Origin: Bog-473 sp035551835
Lineage (GTDB): Bacteria > Actinomycetota > Acidimicrobiia > Acidimicrobiales > RAAP-2
Length of the DNA stretch: 21,380 bases
Direction of reading: 5' to 3'
Assembly (NCBI GenBank): GCA_035551835.1
Contig: DASZMN010000074.1
Coordinates: 1 to 21,380, forward strand
The notes below the pieces were generated by a model. The model was not told the origin of the DNA, made no database searches, and worked only from the letters and a program-made list of their open reading frames with translations. Shown here in pieces: positions 1-10,400 of the stretch. The stretch's first letter is position 1. Every line of letters starts with the position of its first letter. Both the position numbers and the translations under genes were made by a program.

Positions 1-426
1 CTGACCGGCCTTGTTCAACGTGCCGTAGGACAGTCCCCGGATTAACGAGTACAAGACGATGAGGAACGGCATCTGCAGGAGGCTGGGCAGGCAGGCGCCG
101 AATGGGCTGGTGCCGTTCTCCTTGTACAGCTTCATCATCTCGGCGTTGAGCTGCTCGCGATTCTCCGGGCCCTTGAACTTGGCCTGGAGTTTCTTCATCT
201 CCGGCTGCAGCCGCTGCATGGCCAGCATCGACTTGGTGCTCTTGACCGTCACCGGGGTGAGCGCCAGCATGATGATCAGCGTGAGGCCTGTGATGGCGAC
301 GGTGTAGTTGGGGATGACGGCGTAAATACCGGCCAGGATCAGGCCGAACAGCTCGAAGATCGGGTGGAAGATCTCGCCGATCAGGTGGAACAGGGAGTTC
401 TCGGCCAGGACGGGGTGGCTCAGCAC
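1..426 (-). CDS. yidC: Membrane protein insertase YidC, N-terminal part (cut by window edge)
   Basis: This is the first 142 codons of a YidC/Oxa1-type insertase, which inserts and folds inner-membrane proteins with or without SecYEG. The visible protein has a hydrophobic segment (about residues 27-58, FGLILAGIYAVIPNYTVAIT and onward), then the charged cytoplasmic loop AMQRLQPEMKKLQAKFKGP that is characteristic of the family, and then a segment beginning PFGACLPSLLQMPFLIVLY. There is no large periplasmic P1 domain, so it is the short Gram-positive form. The GTG start at 426 overlaps the yidD stop by 7 bases and has an AGGCGG sequence upstream; no better in-frame start is visible. The C-terminus lies beyond position 1. 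Translational coupling to yidD is inferred from the overlap. Confidence 0.93.
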   Translation of the reverse strand, partial: MLSHPVLAENSLFHLIGEIFHPIFELFGLILAGIYAVIPNYTVAITGLTLIIMLALTPVTVKSTKSMLAMQRLQPEMKKLQAKFKGPENREQLNAEMMKLYKENGTSPFGACLPSLLQMPFLIVLYSLIRGLSYGTLNKAGQ

Positions 427-707
427 GGCCGGCCCGCCTCATGGTGATGGACCCGGACCGGGATGGGGACCAGGTCGACGCCGTGGGGCCCGAAGGGCCG
501 ACAGCGCACAAGGCGGCGGGCGCTCAGGGCGAGGCCGCGCCAGAAGCCGTGCACCGTGAACGCCTCGATCGAGTAGCTCGAGCAGCTGGGGTAGAACCGG
601 CAGGGGGAGATCCGACCCGAGGCCGCACCCTGGTACGCCCGCAGGAGCGTCACCGCGGCGCGGACGGCCACGTTGGGCCGGGGCTGGGTCAGCTCGGTGC
701 CGCTCAC
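420..707 (-). CDS. yidD: Membrane protein insertion efficiency factor YidD
   Basis: A 95-residue protein of the YidD (DUF37) family, a small membrane-associated protein that helps YidC-dependent insertion. The diagnostic core is present: CRFYPSCSSYSIEAF, then HGFWRGLALSARRLVRC, then PFGPHGVDLVP, with the three conserved cysteines (about residues 36, 42 and 69). The length is normal for the family, with a short extra tail after the conserved VP. It overlaps rnpA by 4 bases (ATGA) and yidC by 7, so the three genes are likely one transcript running from rpmH leftwards. The short C-terminal extension (VRVHHHEAGRPC) is not conserved in the family as I know it. Confidence 0.93.
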   Translation of the reverse strand: MSGTELTQPRPNVAVRAAVTLLRAYQGAASGRISPCRFYPSCSSYSIEAFTVHGFWRGLALSARRLVRCRPFGPHGVDLVPIPVRVHHHEAGRPC

Positions 708-1063
708 GACTTGCCCGCCGCCTCGCCGGCCCGGCGCAGCGCCCGCGCCAGGTCGTGGCGGAACTCGGCCGCGCTCAGGCTGGCAGCGCCCGGGTCCAGC
801 CGGACCATGAAGGCGCCGCGGGGGAGGGACGATGCTTCCTCCCGCACCACGGCCCGGGCCCGCCGACGGAGTCGGTTCCGCACCACGGCCGAACCACAGG
901 GGCGCCCAATTGCGTAGCCTACCTGGGGAAACAGGCCAGGGGCGGTGGCGTCGGCCGGGGCGAAGACGGCACGCACGGGACCGCTGGCGCCACGGGCGCG
1001 CGAGCGCTGTACCTCGGCGAAGGCAGCGCGGCTGGTGATGCGTCCGACCGTCGGAGCAGGCAT
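704..1063 (-). CDS. rnpA: Ribonuclease P protein component
   Basis: A 119-residue basic protein, the protein subunit that assists RNase P RNA in cutting 5' leaders from pre-tRNAs. The family signature is seen as GSAVVRNRLRRRARAVV (about residues 57-73), which corresponds to the usual GKAVVRNRVKRRLRE. The usual lysine after the first glycine is Ser here. The N-terminal R-x-F-x-x-V-x-R pattern is present in a degenerate form (SRAAFAEVQRSR). The ATG start at 1063 lies 11 bases downstream of the rpmH stop, with AGGGCGGA as ribosome-binding site. The rpmH-rnpA-yidD-yidC order is the common bacterial origin arrangement. Confidence 0.93.
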   Translation of the reverse strand: MPAPTVGRITSRAAFAEVQRSRARGASGPVRAVFAPADATAPGLFPQVGYAIGRPCGSAVVRNRLRRRARAVVREEASSLPRGAFMVRLDPGAASLSAAEFRHDLARALRRAGEAAGKS

Positions 1064-1074
1064 GAAGTCCGCCC

Positions 1075-1209
1075 TCAGACGGTGAGGCGGTGGCGGCCCT
1101 TGAGGCGTCGCGACTTCAAGATGGCCCGGCCCGCCCGCGTGGACATGCGCTTGCGGAAGCCGTGGGTCTTGGCCCGCTTGCGGGTGTTGGGTTGGTAGGT
1201 GCGCTTCAC
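1075..1209 (-). CDS. rpmH: Large ribosomal subunit protein bL34
   Basis: A 44-residue, very basic protein. It begins VKRTYQPNTRKRAKTHGFRK and ends in LKSRRLKGRHRLTV, which is the near-invariant bL34 pattern (KRTxQPxxRKRxxxHGFRxRMxTxxGRxxLxxRRxKGRxxL). It belongs to the 50S subunit near the exit-tunnel base. The GTG start at 1209 is preceded by GAAAGG about 9 bases upstream. An ATG four bases further up is out of frame and runs straight into a stop, so GTG is the start. It is the first gene of the leftward rpmH-rnpA-yidD-yidC run and is divergent from dnaA. Confidence 0.97.
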   Translation of the reverse strand: MKRTYQPNTRKRAKTHGFRKRMSTRAGRAILKSRRLKGRHRLTV

Positions 1210-1453
1210 GTCATTCAGCCTTTCGCGACGCCCGGACGTCCTCCGCAAACCGGTCCGTCGCAGGTTTGGTGCCTCGGCCCTCGGAAGGAATCAGACCGGC
1301 GGCGGCGAGTCGTCCCATGTTAGGCGCGATTTGGGGAGCGCCTCTAGTCGCATCGAGCCTCACGGTGTACGTTCGTCCGATTACCCGTACCGAGGATCGT
1401 TGCCGACATCTGGCCGGACGCCGAGGGGGGAGAAGGGTCGTCTGGCAGGACCA
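1210..1453. promoter_or_regulatory. Divergent rpmH / dnaA promoter region
   Basis: This is 244 bases between the divergent starts of rpmH and dnaA, and it must contain promoters for both. I see no DnaA box with seven or more of nine matches and no convincing TTGACA/TATAAT pair on either strand, so no individual promoter is called. Open reading continues upstream of dnaA through this stretch in the dnaA frame, but it has no family similarity and is treated as non-coding. Confidence 0.5.
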
Positions 1454-2896
1454 GTGAATCAGGCAGGAGATCTCTGGACAAAGTGCACCGGGTCGCTCCG
1501 TGACCAGGTGTCGGAGAGTACGTGGCAGCTGTGGCTGTCGGGGATAGAGCCAGTGGAATTCGCCGACGGCATCTTTGTGTTGTCGGTCCCCAACGGCCTC
1601 ATCCGCGAGCGGGTCGAGTCGCGCTACCTCCCCATGATCGAGGACACGCTGGCCAACGAGGTGGGCTCGCCGGTGCGCGGGCGGCTCCAGGTCCACGAAC
1701 AGATGGCGCCGGAGCCGTCGACGGTCCTGGGCGACGCGGTGGCCGGTACGCCGGTCGTGCCCGGGCTCGACGACATGTTCGGGCTGCCCGCCGATCACAA
1801 GCCCGCGCCCATGCCGGTGATGGCGCCGCGCGAGCCATCGGGCCGGATGGGTCGCGAGTCGCCGGCCGTGCAACTCGACACCAAGTTCACCTTCGAGACG
1901 TTCGTCGCCGCCTCGTCCAACCGCCTGGCGCACGCGGCGGCCCAGGCCGTGGCCGAAACCCCTGGTCGTTCGTACAATCCGCTCTTCATCTACGGCGACT
2001 CGGGTCTGGGCAAGACCCATCTCCTGCACGCCATCGGCAACTACGTGACCGAGAACTACCCGCGGCGCAAGATCCTCTACGTCACGACCGAGACGTTCAT
2101 GAACGACTTCGTCGACTCGCTGCGCACCTCGACGACGCTGGCCTTCAAGCGCCGCTACCGCGACTGCGACGTCCTCCTCATCGACGACGTCCAGTTCATG
2201 GAGCGCAAAGAGGGCCTCCAAGAGGAGTTCTTCCACACCTACAACGACCTGAAGGGCGCATCGAAGCAGATCGTGTTGACCTCGGACCGCCCGCCCAAGT
2301 CGCTCGAGACCCTCGAGGACCGGCTGCGCAGCCGCTTCCTCTCCGGGCTCATCACAGAGATCGACCCGCCGGACCTCGAGACCCGCCTCGCCATCTTGCG
2401 CTCCAAGTGCCTGAGCGAGAACCAGGACGTCCCCGACGACGTCTTGGAATTCATCGCCTCGCACGTGAAGGACAACATCCGGGAGCTCGAGGGGGCCCTC
2501 ACCCGGATCTGTGCGTTCGCCAAGCTCAACAAGGAGCCCATTTCCCTGGCCCAGGCCGAACAGGTGCTCTCCGATCTGGTGCTGGCCGGCGAGCCACGCC
2601 GGATCTCGCCCCAATTCATCCTCGAGACGACCTCGGCCGCCTACGGATTTTCGGTGGAGGCGATCTGTGGCCCGAGCCGGACGAGGCCACTCGTGACGGC
2701 GCGCCAGGTGGCCATGTACCTGACCCGCGAGCTCACGGACTACAGCTATCCGGCCATCGGCCGCGTGTTCGGCAAGCGGGACCACACCACCGTGATCCAC
2801 GCCGTCGACAAAATTGCCGGCCAGATGCAGGAACGGCGCCAGATCTACGAACAGGTCACCGAGCTGATCCAAAAGATCCGTGCCGGCACGGGCTGA
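1454..2896 (+). CDS. dnaA: Chromosomal replication initiator protein DnaA
   Basis: A 480-residue AAA+ initiator that binds DnaA boxes and melts oriC. Domain I (about 1-80, LWTKCTGSLRDQVSESTWQ and onward) is followed by a short linker domain II. The AAA+ domain has Walker A GDSGLGKT (181-188), Walker B LLIDDVQF (241-248), and an arginine-finger region near LRSRF. The C-terminal domain IV helix-turn-helix carries the DnaA signature DHTTVIHA (443-450). The start chosen is GTG 1454, with AGGA just upstream. It gives the canonical N-terminus; the frame stays open for 85 more codons upstream, but those do not look like DnaA. The linker is short compared with Streptomyces DnaA. It is divergent from rpmH, and oriC follows directly. 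Confidence 0.97.
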   Translation: MNQAGDLWTKCTGSLRDQVSESTWQLWLSGIEPVEFADGIFVLSVPNGLIRERVESRYLPMIEDTLANEVGSPVRGRLQVHEQMAPEPSTVLGDAVAGTPVVPGLDDMFGLPADHKPAPMPVMAPREPSGRMGRESPAVQLDTKFTFETFVAASSNRLAHAAAQAVAETPGRSYNPLFIYGDSGLGKTHLLHAIGNYVTENYPRRKILYVTTETFMNDFVDSLRTSTTLAFKRRYRDCDVLLIDDVQFMERKEGLQEEFFHTYNDLKGASKQIVLTSDRPPKSLETLEDRLRSRFLSGLITEIDPPDLETRLAILRSKCLSENQDVPDDVLEFIASHVKDNIRELEGALTRICAFAKLNKEPISLAQAEQVLSDLVLAGEPRRISPQFILETTSAAYGFSVEAICGPSRTRPLVTARQVAMYLTRELTDYSYPAIGRVFGKRDHTTVIHAVDKIAGQMQERRQIYEQVTELIQKIRAGTG

Positions 2897-2976
2897 CCTC
2901 ACGGCGGCCCCGGCCCTCCACCCCCTCCACCCGAACGACATAGTGCGGCGCCGTGTGGTTTGCCAGGGGCAAAGCC

Positions 2977-2985
2977 TGTGGATCT
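2977..2985 (-). promoter_or_regulatory. DnaA box (weak)
   Basis: Reads AGATCCACA on the minus strand, 7 of 9 matches to TTATCCACA. It sits in the dnaA-dnaN spacer. Confidence 0.45.
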
Positions 2986-3123
2986 CGCGGCGTGAGCTTG
3001 GGGATCACGGGGGGTCCATCCCCACTCGTCCTCAGGCACGGCCGCGACGCCGCACCGGGCCCGCAATCCACCCACACCGCCATGGGGACACCGAATTCGC
3101 CACCACGCTGGCGTCGCCCGGCG

Positions 3124-3139
3124 TCGTCCACAATCCACA
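3124..3139 (+). promoter_or_regulatory. Overlapping DnaA box pair
   Basis: TCGTCCACA (3124-3132, 8 of 9 to the actinobacterial form TTGTCCACA) runs into CAATCCACA (3131-3139, 7 of 9 to TTATCCACA), sharing two bases. Both point towards dnaN and lie immediately before the proposed DnaA-trio element. Confidence 0.6.
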
Positions 3140-3143
3140 GCCC

Positions 3144-3155
3144 TTACTACCTTTA
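3144..3155 (+). promoter_or_regulatory. Candidate DnaA-trio / unwinding element
   Basis: After the box pair and a four-base GC stretch (GCCC, 3140-3143) the plus strand reads TTA-CTA-CCT-TTA. The opposite strand therefore has 3'-AAT-GAT-GGA-AAT-5', three of four fitting the (G/A)A(T/A) DnaA-trio pattern described for basal unwinding systems. The order box, GC cluster, trios is the canonical one. Confidence 0.5.
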
Positions 3156-3220
3156 CCTCTCCATGTACCTTTCCCTCTCGAAATGACAAGCAGGACCCGC
3201 CTCCGAAAGGACCGCCGTCA

Positions 3221-4339
3221 GTGAAGTTCAGATCCGAGCGCGACGCACTGGTCGACATGCTGGCCACGGCCGGCCGCGCCGTGGGTGGGCGAGGCGGCTC
3301 CTCTCCGGTGCTCCTCGGCTTGTTGTTGTCCTGCAGCGGGAACTCGCTCAGTGTCACCGGGACCGACCTCGACCTCACGATCCAGGTCACCGACGAGGTC
3401 ATCGGGATCAACGACGGCACGTGTGTCATTCCGGCCCGCCTGTCGACCGACATCGTGCGACGACTCGAGCCCGGCGCCGTGACGCTGGAGGACGAAGGCG
3501 ACCAAGTCACAATTTCCGCAGCGCGCTCGACGTTCCGGCTCCACACGTACCCCGTCGTCGAGTTCCCGCCGGTGGGCAAGACGAGCGAGCCGACCACGCA
3601 CCTCTCCGAGTCGTCGCTCGGCGAAGCGGTGCGCCAGGTCGTCCGGGCCGCCTCCCACGACGACGGCCGGCCGCTGCTGACCGGTGTGTTGCTGGCGCAC
3701 ATCGACGGCTTCATCCGGATGGTGGCCACCGACTCGTACCGCATGGCCATGCGCGACCTCTCCGACACCGACACCATCCCGGGCGAGGAAGACCTGCTGG
3801 TCCCGGCGCGGGCCCTGTCCGAGCTGCAGCGGCTGCCGACGGGGACGATCGCGGAGAGTGCCGCGACGAACAAGGTCGGTGTCGCGGCCAGCAGCAACGA
3901 GATCACGTTCTGGCAGGGCAAGGTCCAGATCAGCACGCGGCTGCTCGAGGGTCGCTACCCGGACTACAAGCAATTGATCCCCGACTCGTACCCGAACCGG
4001 TTGCACCTCGGGAAGGAAACATTCCTGGCCGCGCTGCGCCGGGTGCAATTGCTCGTGCGCGACAACACGACGCCGGTGCGCCTCGCCATGCGCCAAGGCG
4101 GCGTCGACCTGAGCGTGCAGAGCCAGGACGTGGGTGACGCGGCGGAGGCGGTCGACGGGGATTACACCGGCGAGGATCTCGTCATCGCGTTCAACCCCTC
4201 CTACCTCATCGACGGGGTCGAGGCGGTCACGGGTGACGAGGTGATCGTCGAGACGGCCGACGCGTCCCGGGCGGCCACCGTGCGCGGGGCCGAGGAGGAT
4301 CGTTTCCGCTATCTGCTGATGCCGGTGCGGGTGTCCTGA
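3221..4339 (+). CDS. dnaN: DNA polymerase III subunit beta (sliding clamp)
   Basis: A 372-residue beta clamp that encircles DNA and tethers the replicative polymerase. Normal length, with three repeated clamp folds. The first is recognisable from LLSCSGNSLSVTGTDLDLTI. The second has RPLLTGVLLAHIDGFIRMVA and TDSYRMAMRDL. The third is around EGRYPDYKQLIPDSYPN and ends with the family-typical YLLMPVRVS. The last segment (YLLMPV) forms part of the partner-binding pocket. The GTG start at 3221 has GAAAGGA about 10 bases upstream. It is followed 16 bases later by recF, so co-transcription is likely. Confidence 0.97.
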   Translation: MKFRSERDALVDMLATAGRAVGGRGGSSPVLLGLLLSCSGNSLSVTGTDLDLTIQVTDEVIGINDGTCVIPARLSTDIVRRLEPGAVTLEDEGDQVTISAARSTFRLHTYPVVEFPPVGKTSEPTTHLSESSLGEAVRQVVRAASHDDGRPLLTGVLLAHIDGFIRMVATDSYRMAMRDLSDTDTIPGEEDLLVPARALSELQRLPTGTIAESAATNKVGVAASSNEITFWQGKVQISTRLLEGRYPDYKQLIPDSYPNRLHLGKETFLAALRRVQLLVRDNTTPVRLAMRQGGVDLSVQSQDVGDAAEAVDGDYTGEDLVIAFNPSYLIDGVEAVTGDEVIVETADASRAATVRGAEEDRFRYLLMPVRVS

Positions 4340-4355
4340 GGAAGCCGCAGACGCG

Positions 4356-5441
4356 GTGAGCCTCCGGCATCTCGAGCTGGCCGACTTTCGGACGTTCCGC
4401 AGCGCGCAACTCTCGCCCGAGCCCGAAGGCACCACAGCGATCACCGGGGCCAACGGCACCGGGAAGACGAGCGTGCTCGAGGCGTTGGCGTATCTCGCGA
4501 CGCGCCGCTCCTTTCGCGGCGCACCACCCGAGGCGATGGTCCGGACGGGGGCGGAGGTAGCGATCGTGCGGGCGTCGTTCGACAACCCCGACAGCACCAC
4601 GTTGGTGGACGCGGAGATCCACCCGGCCGGGCGCAGCCGCACGCGGGTGAACCGCAAGGACGCGAGCGGCCGCAAGGTGCTGGCGTCCGCCGCGCCGTGC
4701 ACCATCTTCTCGCCCGACGACCTCGTGCTGATCAGCGGCGGGCCGCGGGGGCGGCGCGAGCTGCTCGACGACACGCTGGCCCTGCTCGACACCGAAGGCG
4801 CGCGGGCGGCGGACGAAACCGAGCGCGTACTGCGCCAGCGGGCCGCACTGCTGCGCCAGTCCGGCGGGCGCACCAACGCGGAGGTGACGACGACGCTCGA
4901 GGTGTGGGACCAGCGTCTCGCCGACGCCGGCAAGGTGCTCGTGGCGGCGCGTGAGCGGTTGGTGGCCGAGCTCACGCAGCTCGTGGGCGGGGCCTACAGC
5001 CGATTGGCCGGCGCGGCGGGGGACGCCATGGTCGAGCAGCGGTACCAGCGCAGCTGGGAGGGAGATCTCCTCGATGCGCTGGCGGCGACCCGCGTCGACG
5101 ACCTGCGGCGCGGCGTCAACACGGTGGGTCCCCACCGCGACGACCTCGTCATCGTGCTCGACGGGCGTGAGGCACGCACCCACGCGTCGCAGGGCGAGCA
5201 GCGCTGTCTGGCCCTGGCGCTGCGTCTGGCGATCCACGAGTTGGTGCGGGCGCGCACACCGGTGGCACCCACCCTCCTGCTCGACGACGTGTTCTCCGAG
5301 CTCGACCCGGTGCGCAGCCGGGCCCTCGTGGCCGAGCTGCCGGCGGGCCAGTCGATCCTCACCACGGCGTCGCCGCTCCCAGCGGGCATCGCGGTGGCCC
5401 GGGTCGTCCCGGTCGAGACGCTCGGCCAGGGGCCCCGATGA
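4356..5441 (+). CDS. recF: DNA replication and repair protein RecF
   Basis: A 361-residue SMC-like ABC ATPase that works with RecO and RecR to load RecA at gaps. Walker A GANGTGKT is at 31-38, the ABC signature SQGEQR at 278-283, and Walker B with the D-loop LLLDDVFSELD at 307-317. The intervening helical arm (about 140-215) is of normal size. The GTG start at 4356 gives the typical N-terminus LRHLELADFRTF. There is no gnd gene between dnaN and recF, unlike Mycobacterium. The stop overlaps the next start by four bases (ATGA), indicating coupling with dciA. Confidence 0.96.
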   Translation: MSLRHLELADFRTFRSAQLSPEPEGTTAITGANGTGKTSVLEALAYLATRRSFRGAPPEAMVRTGAEVAIVRASFDNPDSTTLVDAEIHPAGRSRTRVNRKDASGRKVLASAAPCTIFSPDDLVLISGGPRGRRELLDDTLALLDTEGARAADETERVLRQRAALLRQSGGRTNAEVTTTLEVWDQRLADAGKVLVAARERLVAELTQLVGGAYSRLAGAAGDAMVEQRYQRSWEGDLLDALAATRVDDLRRGVNTVGPHRDDLVIVLDGREARTHASQGEQRCLALALRLAIHELVRARTPVAPTLLLDDVFSELDPVRSRALVAELPAGQSILTTASPLPAGIAVARVVPVETLGQGPR

Positions 5442-5749
5442 GCCGCTGGCGCGGGGGCGGCCCGAAGCGCGTCGCGGAGGGCATGCCCCGGCTCCTGGCG
5501 CGCCTCGGCATGCCCGCCTCGCCGGCCACTTTGGAGGCCGTCTTCGCCCGTTGGGACGAGGTGGTCGAAGGTGATCTGGGTGACCACCTCCGGCCGCTGC
5601 GGGTGGACGGCCAGACCCTCGTGGTCGCGGTCGACCACGCCGCGTGGGCGACGCGGGCGCGGATGCAGTCGGCGCAGATCCTGGCGCGGGTGCGCGACCT
5701 CGGCGACACCTCGATCGAGCGCCTCGAGGTGCTGGTCGAGCGGCCGTGA
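5438..5749 (+). CDS. dciA: DciA-type helicase-loading factor (DUF721)
   Basis: A 103-residue protein of the DUF721/DciA family. In bacteria lacking DnaC or DnaI, DciA interacts with the replicative helicase DnaB and helps load it. Recognised by the KH-like core: FARWDEVVEGDLGDHLRPL, then VDGQTLVVAVDHAAWATRARM, then ILARVRDLGDTSIERLEVLV. The conserved WDEVVG-like segment and AAWA are both present. It is shorter than the mycobacterial homologue, lacking the long variable N-terminal extension. Its position between recF and gyrB is the usual actinobacterial one, and it starts inside the recF stop. The identity is clear at family level; the helicase-loading role is from the family, not this sequence. 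Confidence 0.88.
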   Translation: MSRWRGGGPKRVAEGMPRLLARLGMPASPATLEAVFARWDEVVEGDLGDHLRPLRVDGQTLVVAVDHAAWATRARMQSAQILARVRDLGDTSIERLEVLVERP

Positions 5750-5788
5750 CCGACCGTTCATGAGTGCCGAATTGTCGCCCCCATCGGG

Positions 5789-5794
5789 TAGAAT
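5789..5794 (+). promoter_or_regulatory. Possible -10 element for gyrB
   Basis: TAGAAT (5 of 6 to TATAAT, preceded by GGG) sits in the 131-base dciA-gyrB gap, about 86 bases before the gyrB start. No good -35 lies 16-18 bases upstream; a TTGTCG is only 11 bases away. A separate gyrBA promoter would be expected for supercoiling control, so it is listed with low confidence. Confidence 0.3.
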
Positions 5795-5880
5795 GGTGCG
5801 TTCGCATCGAAAGGCCGGAGCTGTGCCATTCGGGGATTCGATTCGCACCGCGAAGACCGCTGTTCTGAAAGGGCGCGCCT

Positions 5881-7845
5881 GTGGCAGTAAAGGTGGACGA
5901 GACACTCAATGGGGCCAGCGCCTCCTACGGCGAGGCCGATATCACGATCCTCGAGGGGCTCGAGGCCGTGCGCAAGCGCCCCGGCATGTACATCGGCTCG
6001 ACCGGCCCGACCGGCCTGCACCACCTGGTCTGGGAGGTGGTCGACAACTCGGTCGACGAGGCGATGGCGGGCCGGGCCAGCCGGATCGACGTCACCCTGC
6101 TGGCCGACGGAGGCTGCCGGGTCAGCGACGACGGGGCCGGGATCCCGGTCGGACCGCACCCCAAGTACCCCAAGCAGTCGACGGCCGAGATCGTCCTCAC
6201 CACGCTGCACGCCGGCGGCAAGTTCGGCGGCAAGGGCTACCAGGTGTCCGGCGGCCTGCACGGCGTGGGCGTGTCGGTGGTGAACGCCCTCTCGGTGCGC
6301 CTCATCCTCGAAGTGGACCGCGACGGCCAGCACTGGGAGGCGGAGTTCGAGAAGGGCGGCAAACTCAAGCGCAAGATCACCGCCACCGGCCCGGCGCCCA
6401 AGGACCGCAGCACCGGCGAGCCCCGGACGGGCACGACCGTGACCTTCTGGCCCGACGGCAGCGTGTTCGACGAGACCGAGTTCCGCGCCCAGACCGTGAT
6501 CGAGCGCCTGCAGATCATGGCGTTCTTGAACAAGGGCCTCGAGATCCGGTTCTTCGACGAGCGGACCGACCCCGAGACCAAGGTCACCTTCAAGTACAAC
6601 GGTGGCATCGTCGACTTCGTCAAGCACCTGAACGCGTCGAAGGAGTCGCTGTTCCGCAAGGTCGCGTCGTTCGAGCAGTCCGAGGAGGGCCAGGAGGTCG
6701 AGGTCGCGCTGCAGTGGAACACCGGCTACCACGAGTCGATCTTCTCGTTCGCCAACGGCATCTCCACGATTGAAGGCGGGATGCACGTCGAGGGATTCTC
6801 CAAGTCCCTGACCAACGTGGTGAACCGCTACGCCCGCGAGCGCAACCTGCTCAAGGAGAAGGAGGAGAACCTCAAGGGCGAGGACATCCGCGAGGGCCTG
6901 ACGGCCATCATCTCGGTGCGCCTGCGCGACCCGCAGTTCGAGGGGCAGACCAAGTCGAAGCTGGGCAACGCGACCATCCGCTCGCTCACCGAGCGCACGA
7001 CGAACAAGAAGCTGATGGAGTGGCTGGAGGAGAACCCGCGCGAGGCCAGTCAGATCGTGCAGAAGTCGACGCAGGCGGCGCGGGCGCGCCTGGCGGCCCA
7101 GGGCGCGCGCGACCTGACGCGCCGCAAGTCGGCGCTCGACGGCGCCGGCCTGCCGGGCAAGCTCGCCGACTGCTCGTCGCGCGACCCTCGCGAATCGGAA
7201 CTCTTCATCGTCGAGGGCAACTCGGCCGGGGGCTCGGCCAAGGACGCGCGCGACCCGGTCACCCAGGCCATCCTTCCCATTCGCGGCAAGATCCTCAACG
7301 TCGAGCGGGCGCGCATCGACAAGATGCTCAAGAACGCGGAGATCCAGGCACTCATCTCCGCTATCGGCGCCGGGCTGGCCGACGAGTTCGACGTGGACAA
7401 GATCCGCTATCACAAGGTGATCCTCCTGGCGGACGCCGACGTCGACGGCAGCCATATCCGCACGCTGCTGCTCACGTTCTTCTTCCGGCAGATGAAGCCG
7501 CTCGTCGAGGGCGGGTTCGTCTACGTGGCCCAACCGCCGCTCTACTCGACGCTGGTCGGCAAGGAGAAGATCTACCTCAAGGACGAAGCGGCCAAGGACG
7601 CGTTCCTGGCCGAGCACCCCGACCACAAGCACGACTTCAACCGGCTGAAGGGCCTCGGCGAGATGGACTTCGCCGAACTACGCGACACGACCATGGACGC
7701 GACCAAGCGCTCGCTGCTCCAGGTGAACGTGGAACAGGCCGCGCTGGCGGACGAGGTGTGCTCCATCCTGATGGGTGACGACGTCGAGTTGCGGCGCCAC
7801 TTCATCCAGACGAACGCCAAGGACGTGCGGTTCCTCGACATCTGA
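5881..7845 (+). CDS. gyrB: DNA gyrase subunit B
   Basis: A 654-residue ATPase subunit of gyrase, which with GyrA introduces negative supercoils. The GHKL ATPase domain has the N-box WEVVDNSVDEA (Glu52, Asn56), SDDGAGIP (82-89), and the lid region GGKGYQVSGGLHGVG. The transducer domain follows. The TOPRIM domain has ELFIVEGNSAGG (Glu445) and DADVDGSH (518-525), and the C-terminal tail matches type IIA family ends. The length is normal for a GyrB without the proteobacterial insert. The GTG start at 5881 is preceded by GAAAGG at about 8 bases. gyrA follows after 26 bases, so a gyrBA operon is likely. Confidence 0.97.
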   Translation: MAVKVDETLNGASASYGEADITILEGLEAVRKRPGMYIGSTGPTGLHHLVWEVVDNSVDEAMAGRASRIDVTLLADGGCRVSDDGAGIPVGPHPKYPKQSTAEIVLTTLHAGGKFGGKGYQVSGGLHGVGVSVVNALSVRLILEVDRDGQHWEAEFEKGGKLKRKITATGPAPKDRSTGEPRTGTTVTFWPDGSVFDETEFRAQTVIERLQIMAFLNKGLEIRFFDERTDPETKVTFKYNGGIVDFVKHLNASKESLFRKVASFEQSEEGQEVEVALQWNTGYHESIFSFANGISTIEGGMHVEGFSKSLTNVVNRYARERNLLKEKEENLKGEDIREGLTAIISVRLRDPQFEGQTKSKLGNATIRSLTERTTNKKLMEWLEENPREASQIVQKSTQAARARLAAQGARDLTRRKSALDGAGLPGKLADCSSRDPRESELFIVEGNSAGGSAKDARDPVTQAILPIRGKILNVERARIDKMLKNAEIQALISAIGAGLADEFDVDKIRYHKVILLADADVDGSHIRTLLLTFFFRQMKPLVEGGFVYVAQPPLYSTLVGKEKIYLKDEAAKDAFLAEHPDHKHDFNRLKGLGEMDFAELRDTTMDATKRSLLQVNVEQAALADEVCSILMGDDVELRRHFIQTNAKDVRFLDI

Positions 7846-7871
7846 GGGGCCGGACGGGAAGTAGGAAAGTT

Positions 7872-10396
<2,525 letters not shown>

Positions 10397-10400
<4 letters not shown>

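Larger units (their letters stand above)
2897..3220 (+). other. Putative chromosomal origin oriC (dnaA-dnaN spacer)
   Basis: A 324-base non-coding spacer between dnaA and dnaN, the usual actinobacterial origin position. It contains DnaA-box-like nonamers at 2977-2985 (minus), 3124-3132 and 3131-3139 (plus). The tract at 3141-3190 is about 54% A+T, in otherwise strongly GC-rich DNA. The tract follows the box pair directly and is pyrimidine-rich on the plus strand, as expected of the duplex-unwinding side. Few boxes match the consensus well, so the origin is sparse compared with Streptomyces. Location and element order are seen; origin function is inferred. Confidence 0.7.

Noticed and set aside
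1199..1453. N-terminal extension of DnaA by 85 codons
   Set aside because: The added residues overlap the rpmH start and have no resemblance to DnaA domain I; GTG 1454 gives the canonical N-terminus.
1211..2941. Very long open frame antisense to dnaA
   Set aside because: Arises from codon-position GC bias in a high-GC genome; the plus-strand product is an unmistakable DnaA and the antisense protein is Arg/Gly/Val-rich with no family pattern. The same holds for long antisense frames over dnaN-recF, gyrB, gyrA, the deaminase and 16048-18081.
5758..5880. Short open frame beginning at the ATG near 5760, upstream of gyrB
   Set aside because: No recognisable ribosome-binding site or family; it continues out of frame through gyrB and overlaps the putative gyrB promoter.
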